The notes: generated by a model from the sequence alone, not told the origin. 64,000 bases of DNA from Neocallimastix lanati (nom. inval.) (GCA_016946835.1 JACVTC010000044.1:372001-436000), one strand, 5' to 3'. Shown: positions 22,748 to 33,450, numbered from the stretch's first letter. A program made the numbers and translations.

Positions 22748-25700
22748 AGGACAATTAAAATTGCAAATGAAAATGAAAATGAAAATGAAAATGAAAATAA
22801 TTTCGAAAGAAGTGAAAATGACAAAGAAAATTTCACTAAAGAAGAAAGTAATATTGAAAGAAATTCTTCAAACTTTATCGGTACAGTACAAAAGAGAAAA
22901 ACTTCGACAAGAAAATTAAATAACAAATCTATAGTAAAGCCTTCATTATTAAGTGAACCCAAAACAAAATTAGTAAAACAACAAAAGAAAGTAATTAAAG
23001 ATGCTAGAAGAAGAAAGCTTAGCAATTCTGAAGAAAATGAACCAAATACTAGTGATGATATAGTGATGGAAGTTAATGAAGAAGAAAATAGCAATGAAAA
23101 TGAGATTAATGGAGCCTCATATATTGAAAGTAATAATGAAAAAGAATCAGAAAAACCAAAAACTATTAAGAAAAGAAAAATGACCAATATCCAAATGTTA
23201 AATGAAAATGAAAAGTTTAGTATAACTGAAGAAGCTAATAACCTTTTTCCAAAAATTAGTTTATCTCAATTATTATCTGCAAGTCCGTCCATTAGAAAAG
23301 AACTTGAACAAGGTTGTAAACCAAGAGTTGAGAAAATTCTTTGTTCCTTAACTAATACAAGTCTTCCTATTATTTGTGGTGAAATAGATAATAAGACATT
23401 TAAAATCTTATACGATACCGGTGCAAACGTTAATGTTATAACAAATAATTGTCTAGGCAAACTAAAACATAAAGTAATTAAACAATGTGAAAATTTAGAA
23501 GATATTACCATTGTGGATGGTACTAAAGTAACTACAAATAGTTACATTGAATTAAAAATAAACGTAAATAATAGATTAACTATTACAGAAAAATTCTATG
23601 TAATTAATTATACGAATCCATATTTTGAAATTATATTTGGTAGAGGAATTCAGAAAAAGTATCGTTTGTATATAGATCCAGATGATGATGCTGTCTACCA
23701 GAAAATTAAGAAAGGAATTAAACAAGTAACTTATATAATTAATAGTAAATCAGAAATACCTCTTGTTAATTCCATTATTATAGAAAAAGATGAACAACAA
23801 GAGTTCATCGATACATTAAATAAAATTATTGAATCTGTCCCGGAAAAATTTAAGACAGAATTTAAAAATTTAATTGAGAAGTATAAAAACTGTATGGCAA
23901 CTTCAATGTCACAATTAAGTACAGCTAATTTAGAACCACATTCAATTGTGACAATTAGTAATAAACCTATAAAATTAAAACCATACAAATTATCAAAAGA
24001 GCATGCAGATATTCTTAAATCGGAAATAATTAAACTATTAGAAAAAGGACTTATAGTTCCTTCACATTCTCCATGGTCTTTTCCTGTTTTATTAGTTCAA
24101 AAGAAAAATGGGAAATGGAGAATGTGTATTGATTATCGCAAATTAAATGAAATTACTATAAAAGATTCTTACGCACTACCATTTATAGATGAACTAATTT
24201 ATTCAGTAAATGGTGCGACGGTATTCTCCGCATTAGACTTATATTCTGGATATCATCAAATTCCAATGAATCCAGAAGATATAGAGAAAACAGCATTTAC
24301 CACAAAATTCGGCAATTACAATTTTAAAGTAATGCCATTTGGCCTTACCAATGCTCCCGCTACCTTCCAACGGGAGATGAATAGAATATTACTTCCTTTA
24401 ATCGGTAAATGTTTATTTGTTTACTTAGATGATATTGTAATTTATTCAAGAACTCTTGATGAACATCTTAAACATTTAAAGTTAGCTTTTGAAATATTTT
24501 CTAAATACAATCTTTCTCTTAACTTACAAAAATGTAAATTCTTTCAAGAAAGTGTTGAAGTATTAGGTCATGTTCTAACATCAAAAGGATTAAAAACAAT
24601 TCCATCAAAAGTACAAAGTATTGCTTTGTGGGACAATCCTAAAGATGTAAGTGAACTTCGTTCTTTTTTAGGTTTAGCTAGTTATTATAGAAAATTTATT
24701 CAAAATTTCTCAATTATTGCTGACCCTCTTTTTAAGTTATTAAAAAAGAATTCAAAATATATATGGTCAAATGAATGCGAAGAAGCTTTCGAAAATATTA
24801 AAGAATGTTTACTTAATGATCCAATATTAAGTTACCCAGATTTTAAAAAGGAATTCATCATTCGTACTGATGCTTCTCTTAAAGGTATTGGTGGTGTTCT
24901 TTTACAGAAGGAAGAGGATAGTCTTGAACATCCTATCTGTTGCGTAAGTAGAACACTCTCTACATCTGAAAAGAATTACTCCGTAACGGACTTAGAAGGA
25001 TTAGCTGTTATATTTAGTTTAAAATATTTTAGTCAATATATATTAAGCAATAAAAATTTAACAAAATTTATTACGGATCATAAACCATTACTTGGGTTTT
25101 TCAAAAAAAGCATTCCTACTTCTAATCGTCATGCAAGATGGATAGAAGAATTTAACAAATATAAGATTGAACTTATTTACGAGAAAGGAAAGAAAAATGT
25201 ATTCGCTGATGCGTTATCAAGATTACCTTCTAAAAATTCAAAAGGAATTATTCAATGCGCTAATGCAATATTAGCCGACTTTAATCCAAGGGATTTGGAT
25301 CTACCAGAAGGTATAATAAAATACTTCACTAAGAATTATCAAGTTGTTGATAATACTCTATATTATAAAAAAGATGATCTTTATTTAAAAGTCATCTATA
25401 AAGATGAAGACAAAAAGGATATTATTAATCGTGCCCATTTAGTAGGACATGAAGGAGCAGAGAAAACTACTAATAGAATTATGCAATCTTACTATTGGCC
25501 TGGCATTTGGAATGATGTAAGAATGTGGATAAAAAGTTGTCACAAATGTCAAACATGCAGGCCTAAACCATTTCCAAAAAGTTCTGGAGATAATGCTACC
25601 CCTGTTGAACAACCATTTACTAGAGTAGGACTCGATATAATAGGACCGTTACCAACTACTAAAAATGGTAACAATTATATAATAACCTTAGTCGATTATT

Positions 25701-26485
25701 TTACCAAGTGGGTTGAAGCTAAAGCAATCCCGAACATGAAATCCGAAGAAGTAATAAAATTTCTTGTTGAAATATTTACAAGACATGGACCACCTGAAAT
25801 AATAATTACCGACAATGGTAGTTCCTTTATCTCTGAAGTAACAAAGATGATGATTGACCTTTATGGTTCATGGGTTCATTACGTTTCCCCGCATCATCCT
25901 GAATCGAATGGAATGATTGAGAATCGAAACAGAGAAATAGGGAAGTTATTAAGATTATTAGTAGAAAATGAGTCTGAATGGGATGAATATCTTCCATCGG
26001 CTTTATGGGCCTTAAGAACTACTAAAAATTCAAAAACAAAATTTAGTAGTTTCGAATTACTTTATGGCAGACACGACACTTGGCCATTAGAAGTCATGTT
26101 CCCCGATATTTATAAAGATCCAAATGAATCAGAAGAAGAATATATATTTCGACGTTTCTTAAGACATCAAAATTGGGTAAAACAGGCTACTGAATATTCA
26201 GAATATGCAAATAAATATTGGGAACACCGTATTGGATTTCAAAATGCACTAAAGAAGAAATATAAACCAGGAGATTACGTAATGATAAGACTTATAGGAA
26301 GAAGTAAATTAAATCCTTACTTTTACGGACCTTTTAAAGTTGTTAATAAACAAAAATTCAATACCTTAGTATTAGAAGATCCAACTACTGGAAAACTCTT
26401 AAATAGAAATGTTCATATTAAAAATGTTTTTCCATATGTACTTCAAGAAAATTCTTTGACTTCAAGGGACGAAGTCATCTCTTAA
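22721..26485 (+). CDS. pol: Pol polyprotein of element C (PR-RT-RNase H-IN), intact
   Basis: About 1,254 residues as -1 extension of gag. Glu/Lys-rich start; a segment ISLSQLLSASPSIRKELEQG before the protease that is also kept in K; protease YDTGANVNVIT (~residue 231, canonical DTG); RT with RMCIDYRKLN (~467), LYSGYHQIPM and VYLDD (~568); RNase H with RTDASLKGIGG (~714) and ITDHKPLLGF (~785); integrase finger HLVGHEG...CHKCQTC (~905-942); catalytic residues in GLDIIGPLP (~970), TDNGSSF (~1029) and SNGMIENRNRE (~1062); C-terminal KLNPYFYGPFKVV. No stop or frameshift. No chromodomain. The last codons overlap the conserved pre-PPT hairpin. Confidence 0.95.
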   Translation, partial: LIIGSTQSPRTIKIANENENENENENNFERSENDKENFTKEESNIERNSSNFIGTVQKRKTSTRKLNNKSIVKPSLLSEPKTKLVKQQKKVIKDARRRKLSNSEENEPNTSDDIVMEVNEEENSNENEINGASYIESNNEKESEKPKTIKKRKMTNIQMLNENEKFSITEEANNLFPKISLSQLLSASPSIRKELEQGCKPRVEKILCSLTNTSLPIICGEIDNKTFKILYDTGANVNVITNNCLGKLKHKVIKQCENLEDITIVDGTKVTTNSYIELKINVNNRLTITEKFYVINYTNPYFEIIFGRGIQKKYRLYIDPDDDAVYQKIKKGIKQVTYIINSKSEIPLVNSIIIEKDEQQEFIDTLNKIIESVPEKFKTEFKNLIEKYKNCMATSMSQLSTANLEPHSIVTISNKPIKLKPYKLSKEHADILKSEIIKLLEKGLIVPSHSPWSFPVLLVQKKNGKWRMCIDYRKLNEITIKDSYALPFIDELIYSVNGATVFSALDLYSGYHQIPMNPEDIEKTAFTTKFGNYNFKVMPFGLTNAPATFQREMNRILLPLIGKCLFVYLDDIVIYSRTLDEHLKHLKLAFEIFSKYNLSLNLQKCKFFQESVEVLGHVLTSKGLKTIPSKVQSIALWDNPKDVSELRSFLGLASYYRKFIQNFSIIADPLFKLLKKNSKYIWSNECEEAFENIKECLLNDPILSYPDFKKEFIIRTDASLKGIGGVLLQKEEDSLEHPICCVSRTLSTSEKNYSVTDLEGLAVIFSLKYFSQYILSNKNLTKFITDHKPLLGFFKKSIPTSNRHARWIEEFNKYKIELIYEKGKKNVFADALSRLPSKNSKGIIQCANAILADFNPRDLDLPEGIIKYFTKNYQVVDNTLYYKKDDLYLKVIYKDEDKKDIINRAHLVGHEGAEKTTNRIMQSYYWPGIWNDVRMWIKSCHKCQTCRPKPFPKSSGDNATPVEQPFTRVGLDIIGPLPTTKNGNNYIITLVDYFTKWVEAKAIPNMKSEEVIKFLVEIFTRHGPPEIIITDNGSSFISEVTKMMIDLYGSWVHYVSPHHPESNGMIENRNREIGKLLRLLVENESEWDEYLPSALWALRTTKNSKTKFSSFELLYGRHDTWPLEVMFPDIYKDPNESEEEYIFRRFLRHQNWVKQATEYSEYANKYWEHRIGFQNALKKKYKPGDYVMIRLIGRSKLNPYFYGPFKVVNKQKFNTLVLEDPTTGKLLNRNVHIKNVFPYVLQENSLTSRDEVIS

Positions 26486-26497
26486 GGGCCGACGAAT
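26458..26497 (+). promoter_or_regulatory. Pre-PPT hairpin and polypurine tract, element C
   Basis: Hairpin GACTTC-AAGGGAC-GAAGTC (26458-26476) spans the end of pol; seven bases later the PPT AAGGGCCGACGAAT runs to the 3' LTR. Same loop as B and K. Confidence 0.8.
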
Positions 26498-27259
26498 TGA
26501 TACAGATTGGAATTCTTAAGCATAAAATTATTAGAAAGCTTGAATAATATCTAACCTATTCAACAACAAATTAATAAATTAAAATTTGAAATTAAAATCA
26601 TAATAAAAAAATTTATTTTAATTAAATTCTAAAACTCGAAATTATACTTTAATTCTATTTTAATTTTTAAAATAATGAAATATTAATGTTAATTAATTTC
26701 TCTTTTTAATTAAAAGTAAATAGTTTGTAAACAATTTTCTCTTTTTTTTTATTATTTTGAATTCTTTGTTTATAATAATTCTTGTATTAATTGTTTATTT
26801 GTTTATTTTATTGTTTATTTTTATAAATATAATTATTCTTAATTATTTTATTATTAAAAATTGTAAATACTTTAAATTATTGTAAAAATATAAATACTTG
26901 TAAATATTTTATAAAATTAATTTCTCGTTGTTATTAGAAATGTAATAAAAAAAAAATAATAACCAAATATTATAATAATAAATAATAATAAAAATTAATA
27001 AATAATAATAAAAAAATTAATAAATATAATAATAAAAATTAATAAATATAATAATAAAAATTAATTCTAAACACAAAAGAAATGTATAATTTTGAAAAAT
27101 TAATAACAATTCAGTGTTAAGCTAGAATAATAATAACTTAATTATTAATAATAATAACATAAATTCATTTATATTAAATTTATATTAATTCAAACTTGAT
27201 ACATCTATTATCACTTTTGAAGTAATAACTTCAAATTAAGATAATAGAATCGTTTGTCA
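26498..27259 (+). repeat. 3' LTR of element C
   Basis: 762 bp, TGATACAG...TTTGTCA; followed by six A, CGTAAAA and tRNA-Cys. Confidence 0.95.
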
Positions 27260-27272
27260 AAAAAACGTAAAA

Positions 27273-27344
27273 GGGGTGTTAGCTCAGCGGTAGAGCAATT
27301 GACTGCAGATCAATAGGTCTTCGGTTCAAATCCGGAACGCCCCT
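27273..27344 (+). tRNA. tRNA-Cys (GCA), copy 2
   Basis: Identical to the gene at 693-764, with the same upstream AAAAACGTAAAA. The target locus of elements H, B and C. Confidence 0.96.
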
Positions 27345-27354
27345 ATCTAAATGA

Positions 27355-27425
27355 GCGTTAATAGTATAGAGGTAGAATATTTGCCTTCCAAGCAAATGGC
27401 CCGGGTTCGATTCCCGGTTAACGCA
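27355..27425 (+). tRNA. tRNA-Gly (TCC), copy 2
   Basis: Identical to the gene at 775-845, 10 nt after tRNA-Cys, followed by TTTTT. Confidence 0.96.
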
Positions 27426-27738
27426 TTTTTCTTAGTTATAAGAAATATTTTTTATCAACCTGTACTTTTATATTTTATAGGTTCCTGTATTCTACAATAA
27501 TCAAAAATTTTTTTTCTGTTAAGTTAATAAGTCGAATAATATATTTTAAATTAATAATTTTATTTATTATTTTATATTTATTAAATTTTATTTATCATTA
27601 GAAATTATTGAAATTATTATTATTATTTTTTTTTTCTTTTTTTTTTTAATAATTTATTAATAATCTAATCTGTAAAACTATTATATAATATCATATTCTT
27701 CACTCTGAAATTTATATTTTTATGGGTGCATCGCACCA
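27426..27738 (-). repeat. tRNA 3' flank joined to a truncated LTR A
   Basis: 27426-~27620 matches the flank after tRNA pair 1. At an ATT repeat it joins the last ~85 bp of an A-family LTR (to TCGCACCA at 27738). Most of the LTR is deleted, apparently by recombination between ATT repeats. Confidence 0.75.
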
Positions 27739-27777
27739 AGACGCCCCCACTAATTTTAGACTTACTATGGAAGTCTA
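27739..27777 (-). promoter_or_regulatory. PPT and pre-PPT hairpin of element A2
   Basis: In sense (minus): TAGACTT/AAGTCTA 7-bp stem with loop CCATAGT (27757-27777), then AAAATT, then PPT AGTGGGGGCGTCT next to the LTR. Same layout as B, other loop. Confidence 0.75.
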
Positions 27778-27826
27778 CAAATTACGAAATAATGTTGAAG
27801 CTTAGTAATAATATGTTATTATTATG

Positions 27827-27857
<31 letters not shown>

Positions 27858-27923
27858 TTATTATTATTTTTATTTTTATTTATTTTTTTTTTTTTTTACT
27901 TATTTCTTTTTTTATTTACATAT
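27778..27923. repeat. ATT/T microsatellite between LTR A and pol
   Basis: (TTA)n and T-rich sequence; no gene seen. Confidence 0.8.
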
Positions 27924-29620
27924 TTACAAATTACCTATTTCAGTAAAATAAGGTATAATGTTAATGTTTTTGAGGTGCACATTTTTTTCAGCTATTTCTC
28001 CAGAAATCGGATCACAAACAGTAACGGTATTTAATTCTCTCTTAACATTTTTTTGTGGGCCTATAGAGTAAGGATCCAATTTACTTCTATTAAAGGCTCT
28101 TATCAGAATTAGATTCTCCCGGTTTGAAATCAGCTCTCAGTCTTTTCATTTGTTTTCGTCTATCCATCCATAAATTGTAATCGGTTTCAATATTTTTTAA
28201 TTGCCTCTTCTATCCATTTATGGTGATTAATAAATTTTCTCATCCAATATTCTTCTTTATCTTCATTTTTATTTATTCTTCCCACGTTCAATCCAAGTTC
28301 GAAAGGCTGCAAATCTTTTCTCCCATATAATAACTCAAAACTACTGAATTTAGTAACTTCATTTTTACACGTTTGGAGAGCCCATAAAGCACATGGTAGC
28401 ACGTCATCCCAGTCTTCTTCTGAATTTCCTAATATCCTCAAGTACTTAGAGATTTCCTTATTCCGGTTCTCAACTTCACCATTGGAGGCAGGATGATAGA
28501 TAGTAATGAATCGAACAATGATGGCGTGGAGATCTAAAAATGCCTTAGTCTTATCTGAACAAAATTGTTGGATCATTGTCAGTTATTAATTGTTCTGGGG
28601 TTCCATGTCTTGCAAAAACCCCTTTCAAGAGCCTTATAGCATCCTCTGATTCTGTCTTTTGTAAGGGGTTCTGCCTCAACCCACTTGGTTAAATAGTCCA
28701 CCAATACAATTATGTAATTATTTCCTCTCCTTGTGGTGGGCAAAGGGCCAATGAGGTCTAGTCCTACCTTTGAAAATGGTAATCCTGGCGTAGTAGGAAT
28801 ATCCTCGGTATATTGGTTTAAGACTTGAGGCTTGTAAGTTTGACATTTATGACATTCCTTTACATATAATTTCACGTCACGGCTCATGTTGCTCCAATAG
28901 TAGTCACATTTTAATCTACAATATGTTTTGAAAATTCCTTCGTGACCTATATTGTATGCAGACTCCAATAATCGTAATTTTTCTTCTGGGTTTGCCACTA
29001 TTCTTCTAAGACTGACACCTTGCCTATAATATTTAATACCATTTATTTCGATAATTTTATTCTTAATAAAATTTTGTATATTTATATTATTATGGAAATT
29101 ATTATCCTTATTAGATCCTGACGTCCCATTTACTTCACTGCTTACATTTATTAATTCGATCTTAATACTTATTATAGACTTATCATTGGGTATTACTAGA
29201 TCCATTGTTAATCATGATAGAGTGTCTGGGACTACGTTCTTCTTACCCTCTTCATATTTCACTTTCACCTTTAGAGAACTAAGAAAAATTATTCACTTAA
29301 TGTGTCTAGAGGAGGTTGGTTCCGTATTCTTAAAGAATCTCACTAATGGCTTGTGATCTGTTATTAATATCGGCTCAAGTTTACCGCCACATATATAGTG
29401 TTTGAATTTTTTTTACACAATAAAAAGCAGCAAGTCCTTCTAGATCTGTAACATTATAATTTAGTTCAGCCGACTTCAAAGTTCTACTAACAAAATGTAA
29501 AGGATGTTCATTTCCATCCTCATCCTTTTGTAAAAACTCCTCCAATCCCCTTTCTGGATGCATCAGTTCGAATAATAAATTCTTTGTCATAATCTGGTAA
29601 TGAAAAGACTGAGAAAACTT
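27924..29620 (-). pseudogene. pol: pol pseudogene fragment of element A2 (RNase H-IN)
   Basis: Minus-strand integrase and part of RNase H of family A, very close to A1. C-terminal GPY/F-like region with KLDPYSIGP and stop at 27926-27924; distal core at 28187-28576 (SNGEVENRNKE intact); finger and first catalytic Asp at 28579-29205 (HNIGHEG, CHKCQ, GLDLIGPL); RNase H piece at 29381-29623. Frame changes at about 28190 and 28579 and other lesions. It is cut at ~29620, with no RT, protease or gag. Non-functional. Confidence 0.88.
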
Positions 29621-30059
29621 CAATTAACATTTGTTTTATTTTAATTATTTTTAAACATTAATTATTCTATTTTCATTTGATTTGTTACATTATAATTTTT
29701 TAATATAATTTTATAATTATTTCTAAATTATAATTCTATAATTTATATTAGATTTGCTTAAAATTATATTAATAAAACAATTATTTAAATTAAAACTTAA
29801 AATTTAATTATCAAATGAATTTTAACAAATATAAAAAATATTAATGTTTAATTATTTTAATATTATTAATTAATATAATGATAAAGAATAATAATTTTGC
29901 AATATAAATCTTAAATTATTAATAATAATTTTTTATTAAAAATATTTTATAATAAAGTTAATAAATTTTATTAAATAATTATTATTTTATTTAATAAAGA
30001 TTAATAATTATTTTTTATTTTAATAAAAATTAATTATTATTATTTACAATCAAATGTTA
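29621..30059. other. AT-rich gap, no gene seen
   Basis: Between the broken A2 pol and LTR F2. Very AT-rich without recognisable coding or repeat partner in this window. Confidence 0.5.
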
Positions 30060-30570
30060 TGGTTCGGGTTTATTAGAAATATTTTTTATTTAATTATTTA
30101 TTTTTTTTTTGTTTTTATTTGTCTACATTTTAATTATTGAAAAACTTCACTTATTTATGCTTTTTGAAAAAAATAAATATGTAATGCCTTTCTACATTTT
30201 ATCATCATATTTAAAAAAAAAATAATTTACTATTACTAATTACTTCAAATTTTATATTAATTTAAATTAACTAATTCATAAGTGTTTTTATTTTAATATT
30301 TTTTGTTTATATAATTTTATATTATTTTTCATATACTAAAACTAAATTATTTAATATATACGAAAAGAAACAAACAAAATTTAAAAAGATTTTACAGAAA
30401 AATAAAGTTATTTTAATCAAGAATATAAATTTAAAAACTATAATATATTTAATATTTATTATTAATCAATTAAGATTTGATTTTATTTGTGGGGAATAAA
30501 AATATTAAATAATCAATTTAAAAATAAAATAAAATACTAAAAAGAATACAATTTAATATTGATAAAATAC
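30060..30570. repeat. LTR-like repeat F (copy F2), truncated
   Basis: Starts TGGTTCGGGTTTATTAG and matches 46853-47380 over ~500 bp (shared AAAAACTTCACTTATTTA, ACATTTTATNATCATATT, AGATTTGATTTTATTT). It ends abruptly at ~30570, the junction with the inverted duplication. Confidence 0.7.
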
Positions 30571-31172
30571 GCCGTCATTGTTCGATTCATTACTATCTAT
30601 CATCCTGCCTCCAATGGTGAAATTGAGAACCGGAATAAGGAAATCTCTAAGTACTTGAGGATATTAGGAAATTCAGAAGAAGACTGGGATGACGTGCTAC
30701 CATGTGCTTTATGGGCTCTCCAAACGTGTAAAAATGAAGTTACTAAATTCAGTAGTTTTGAGTTATTATATGGGAGAAAAGATTTGCAGCCTTTCGAACT
30801 TGGATTGAACGTGGGAAGAATAAATAAAAATGAAGATAAAGAAGAATATTGGATGAGAAAATTTATTAATCACCATAAATGGATAGAAGAGGCAATTAAA
30901 AAATATTGAAACCGATTACAATTTATGGATGGATAGACGAAAACAAATGAAAAGACTGAGAGCTGATTTCAAACCGGGAGAATCTAATTCTGATAAGAGC
31001 CTTTAATAGAAGTAAATTGGATCCTTACTCTATAGGCCCACAAAAAAATGTTAAGAGAGAATTAAATACCGTTACTGTTTGTGATCCGATTTCTGGAGAA
31101 ATAGCTGAAAAAAATGTGCACCTCAAAAACATTAACATTATACCTTATTTTACTGAAATAGGTAATTTGTAA
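30571..31172 (+). pseudogene. pol: pol pseudogene fragment of element A3 (integrase end)
   Basis: Reverse-complement duplicate of 27924-28526. Encodes the distal integrase core (RFITIYHPASNGEIENRNKE) in an open stretch to 30906, then the C-terminal region after a frame change, ending TEIGNL-stop at 31172. It starts in the middle of the integrase core, at the duplication junction. Non-functional. Confidence 0.88.
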
Positions 31173-31238
31173 ATATGTAAATAAAAAAAGAAATAAGTAA
31201 AAAAAAAAAAAAATAAATAAAAATAAAAATAATAATAA

Positions 31239-31269
<31 letters not shown>

Positions 31270-31670
31270 CATAATAATAACATATTATTACTAAGCTTCA
31301 ACATTATTTCGTAATTTGTAGACTTCCATAGTAAGTCTAAAATTAGTGGGGGCGTCTTGGTGCGATGCACCCATAAAAATATAAATTTCAGAGTGAAGAA
31401 TATGATATTATATAATAGTTTTACAGATTAGATTATTAATAAATTATTAAAAAAAAAAAGAAAAAAAAAATAATAATAATAATTTCAATAATTTCTAATG
31501 ATAAATAAAATTTAATAAATATAAAATAATAAATAAAATTATTAATTTAAAATATATTATTCGACTTATTAACTTAACAGAAAAAAAATTTTTGATTATT
31601 GTAGAATACAGGAACCTATAAAATATAAAAGTACAGGTTGATAAAAAATATTTCTTATAACTAAGAAAAA
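31173..31670 (+). repeat. PPT, LTR A fragment and tRNA flank, inverted copy
   Basis: Reverse complement of 27426-27923: microsatellite, hairpin and PPT (~31319-31358), 85 bp of LTR A and the tRNA 3' flank. Confidence 0.8.
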
Positions 31671-31741
31671 TGCGTTAACCGGGAATCGAACCCGGGCCAT
31701 TTGCTTGGAAGGCAAATATTCTACCTCTATACTATTAACGC
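31671..31741 (-). tRNA. tRNA-Gly (TCC), copy 3
   Basis: Same cloverleaf as copies 1 and 2, on the minus strand, anticodon TCC, discriminator A. Confidence 0.96.
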
Positions 31742-31751
31742 TCATTTAGAT

Positions 31752-31823
31752 AGGGGCGTTCCGGATTTGAACCGAAGACCTATTGATCTGCAGTCAATTG
31801 CTCTACCGCTGAGCTAACACCCC
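31752..31823 (-). tRNA. tRNA-Cys (GCA), copy 3
   Basis: Same as copies 1 and 2, minus strand. LTR H begins 14 bp upstream of its 5' end. Confidence 0.96.
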
Positions 31824-31837
31824 TTTTACGTTTTTTT

Positions 31838-32857
31838 TGGTAAAGAATGAATTAATAACCTTTATTTTATTATTAATAATTCTTTACTAAATTGTACTTT
31901 CCTATATTCTTGATAACCTAAACTTAATAATAAAATTTAATTTATTTTGATATAAATTAATTTTAACTTATAAATAATGTAAATAAATTTTAATTAATTA
32001 CTTTATTGTTATATTATTAAATATATGTATATTAAAATACAATTGTAAATATTAAAATTATACTTTTAAAATACTAAATTATTAAAAACTATTAATTAAA
32101 TATTATTATAAAAATTATTATAAAATTATTAAAATTATTAATTAAATATTATTATAAAAATTATTATAAATTATTAATATTATAAAATTATTAAAATTAT
32201 TAAATATTATTATAAAAATTTATTTATTATAACTATTAAATATTATTATAAAATTATTAAGATTATTAATTAAATTTATTATTAAAAATTATTATTAAAA
32301 ATTTTTACTTATTATAAAAATTATTATTTAAATATTATCAAATTTATTAATTAAATATTATAAAAATTTTATTTTATTTTGAAAATAATTACAAGTATTA
32401 TTTAAAATAATTAAAGATTATTAAATTTATTATATTAATCTTTAAAAACAATTTATTTAACTTAAAAATATCAAAGAAAATAGTAAAAACTATTTTCTAT
32501 ATATTTATTTTATAATTATTTTTAATTAAATTATATTTGAATATTATATTATTATATTTATAAAAATTAAAACAAAAATGAATTATTGATATAAAATTAA
32601 TTCAATAATTCTATAAAATTACTTAAATTATAAACAATTAATTATACTTTAAATTTATAAAAAAATATAAATATTGTAACAATTTCTTAAAAATTAATAT
32701 GTGTACTTTAAATAATAAAAATTTTATATTAATAAAAAAAAAATAAATAACCTTTAATAAAGAATTATTTTTTTTTATTATTTAAAATCAAAGCAGGGTT
32801 ATACCCGTCCCCCCCTGCTTGATTTTAAATATCTAAGTGTCAACCCCGAGTCTACCA
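31838..32857 (+). repeat. 5' LTR of element H (copy H2, 1020 bp)
   Basis: TGGTAAAGAATG...GTCTACCA. Reverse complement of 10088-11107. The long hairpin with a G/C-run loop is at ~32780-32830, close to the inner end (likely U5). PBS follows after four bases. Confidence 0.9.
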
Positions 32858-32861
32858 AAAT

Positions 32862-32878
32862 TGGTGGAGATATCGGGG
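32862..32878 (+). promoter_or_regulatory. Primer-binding site of element H
   Basis: TGGTGGAGATATCGGGG, four bases after the LTR; shares TGGTGGAGA with the other elements. Confidence 0.7.
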
Positions 32879-33010
32879 AAGAAGAAGAAGAAGAAGAAGA
32901 AGAAGAAAAAGAAGAAGTAGAAGAAGAAGAAGAAGAAGAAGAAGAAGAAAAAGAAGAAGTGGAAGAAGAAGAAGAAGAAAAAGAAGAAAAAGAAGAAAAA
33001 GAAGAAGTAG

Positions 33011-33042
<32 letters not shown>

Positions 33043-33450
33043 GAAGAAGAAGAAGTGGAAAAAGACCAAGAAAAAGAAGACCAAGAAGTAGACCAAGTTG
33101 AAGAAGACCAAGAAAAAGAAGACCAAGAAAAAGAAGACCAAGAAGAAAACCAAAAAGAAGACCAAGAAGAAAACCAAAAAGAAGACCAAGAAGAAAACCA
33201 AGAAGAAGACCAAGAAGAAAACCAAGAAGAAAACCAAGAAGAAGACCAAGAAGAAAACCAAGAAGAAGACCAAGAAGAAAACCAAGAAGAAAACCAAGAA
33301 GAAAACCAAGAAGAAAACCAAGAAGAAGACCAAGAAGAAGACCAAGAAGAAGACCAAGAAGAAGACCAAGAAGAAGACCAAGAAGAAGACCAAGAAGAAG
33401 AGACCAAGAAGGAGAAGACCAAGAAGGAGAAGACCAAGAAGGAAATTGGA
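32879..33450 (+). repeat. Polypurine GAA repeat / GAAGACCAA minisatellite in H leader
   Basis: About 180 bp of almost pure GAA passes into 12- and 24-bp units built from GAAGAAGACCAA and GAAGAAAACCAA. All three plus-strand frames and two minus-strand frames are open, as expected for a repeat. The plus frame would give Glu-Asp-Gln repeats but has no ATG before it. I treat it as a simple repeat in the untranslated leader. Confidence 0.85.

Larger units (their letters stand above)
20344..27259 (+). mobile_element. Complete Ty3/gypsy retrotransposon C, plus strand
   Basis: 6,916-bp full-length element: LTRs 20344-21104 and 26498-27259 that differ, as far as I can see, by one base in a T-run; PBS; structured leader with a poly(A) tract; intact gag; -1 frameshift site; intact pol; hairpin and PPT. 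Flanks AAAAA on both sides. The right edge is 13 bp before tRNA-Cys copy 2. Young and possibly active. Closest relative in the window is element K. Confidence 0.95.
30571..32857 (-). repeat. Inverted duplicate of the tRNA-pair-2 locus (without B and C)
   Basis: Read in reverse this 2,287-bp block equals 10088-11111 joined to 27260-28526: LTR H, A-run, CGTAAAA, tRNA-Cys, tRNA-Gly, flank, LTR A piece, PPT and integrase end. The 16.1 kb of elements B and C are absent, and the site reads ACCA, seven A, CGTAAAAGGGG. It therefore shows the locus as it was before B and C inserted. Confidence 0.9.

Noticed and set aside
22348-23187. Minus-strand Tyr- and Ser/Leu-rich frames opposite C gag and pol
   Set aside because: Antisense of Asn- and Glu-rich codons; the plus frames carry all conserved motifs.
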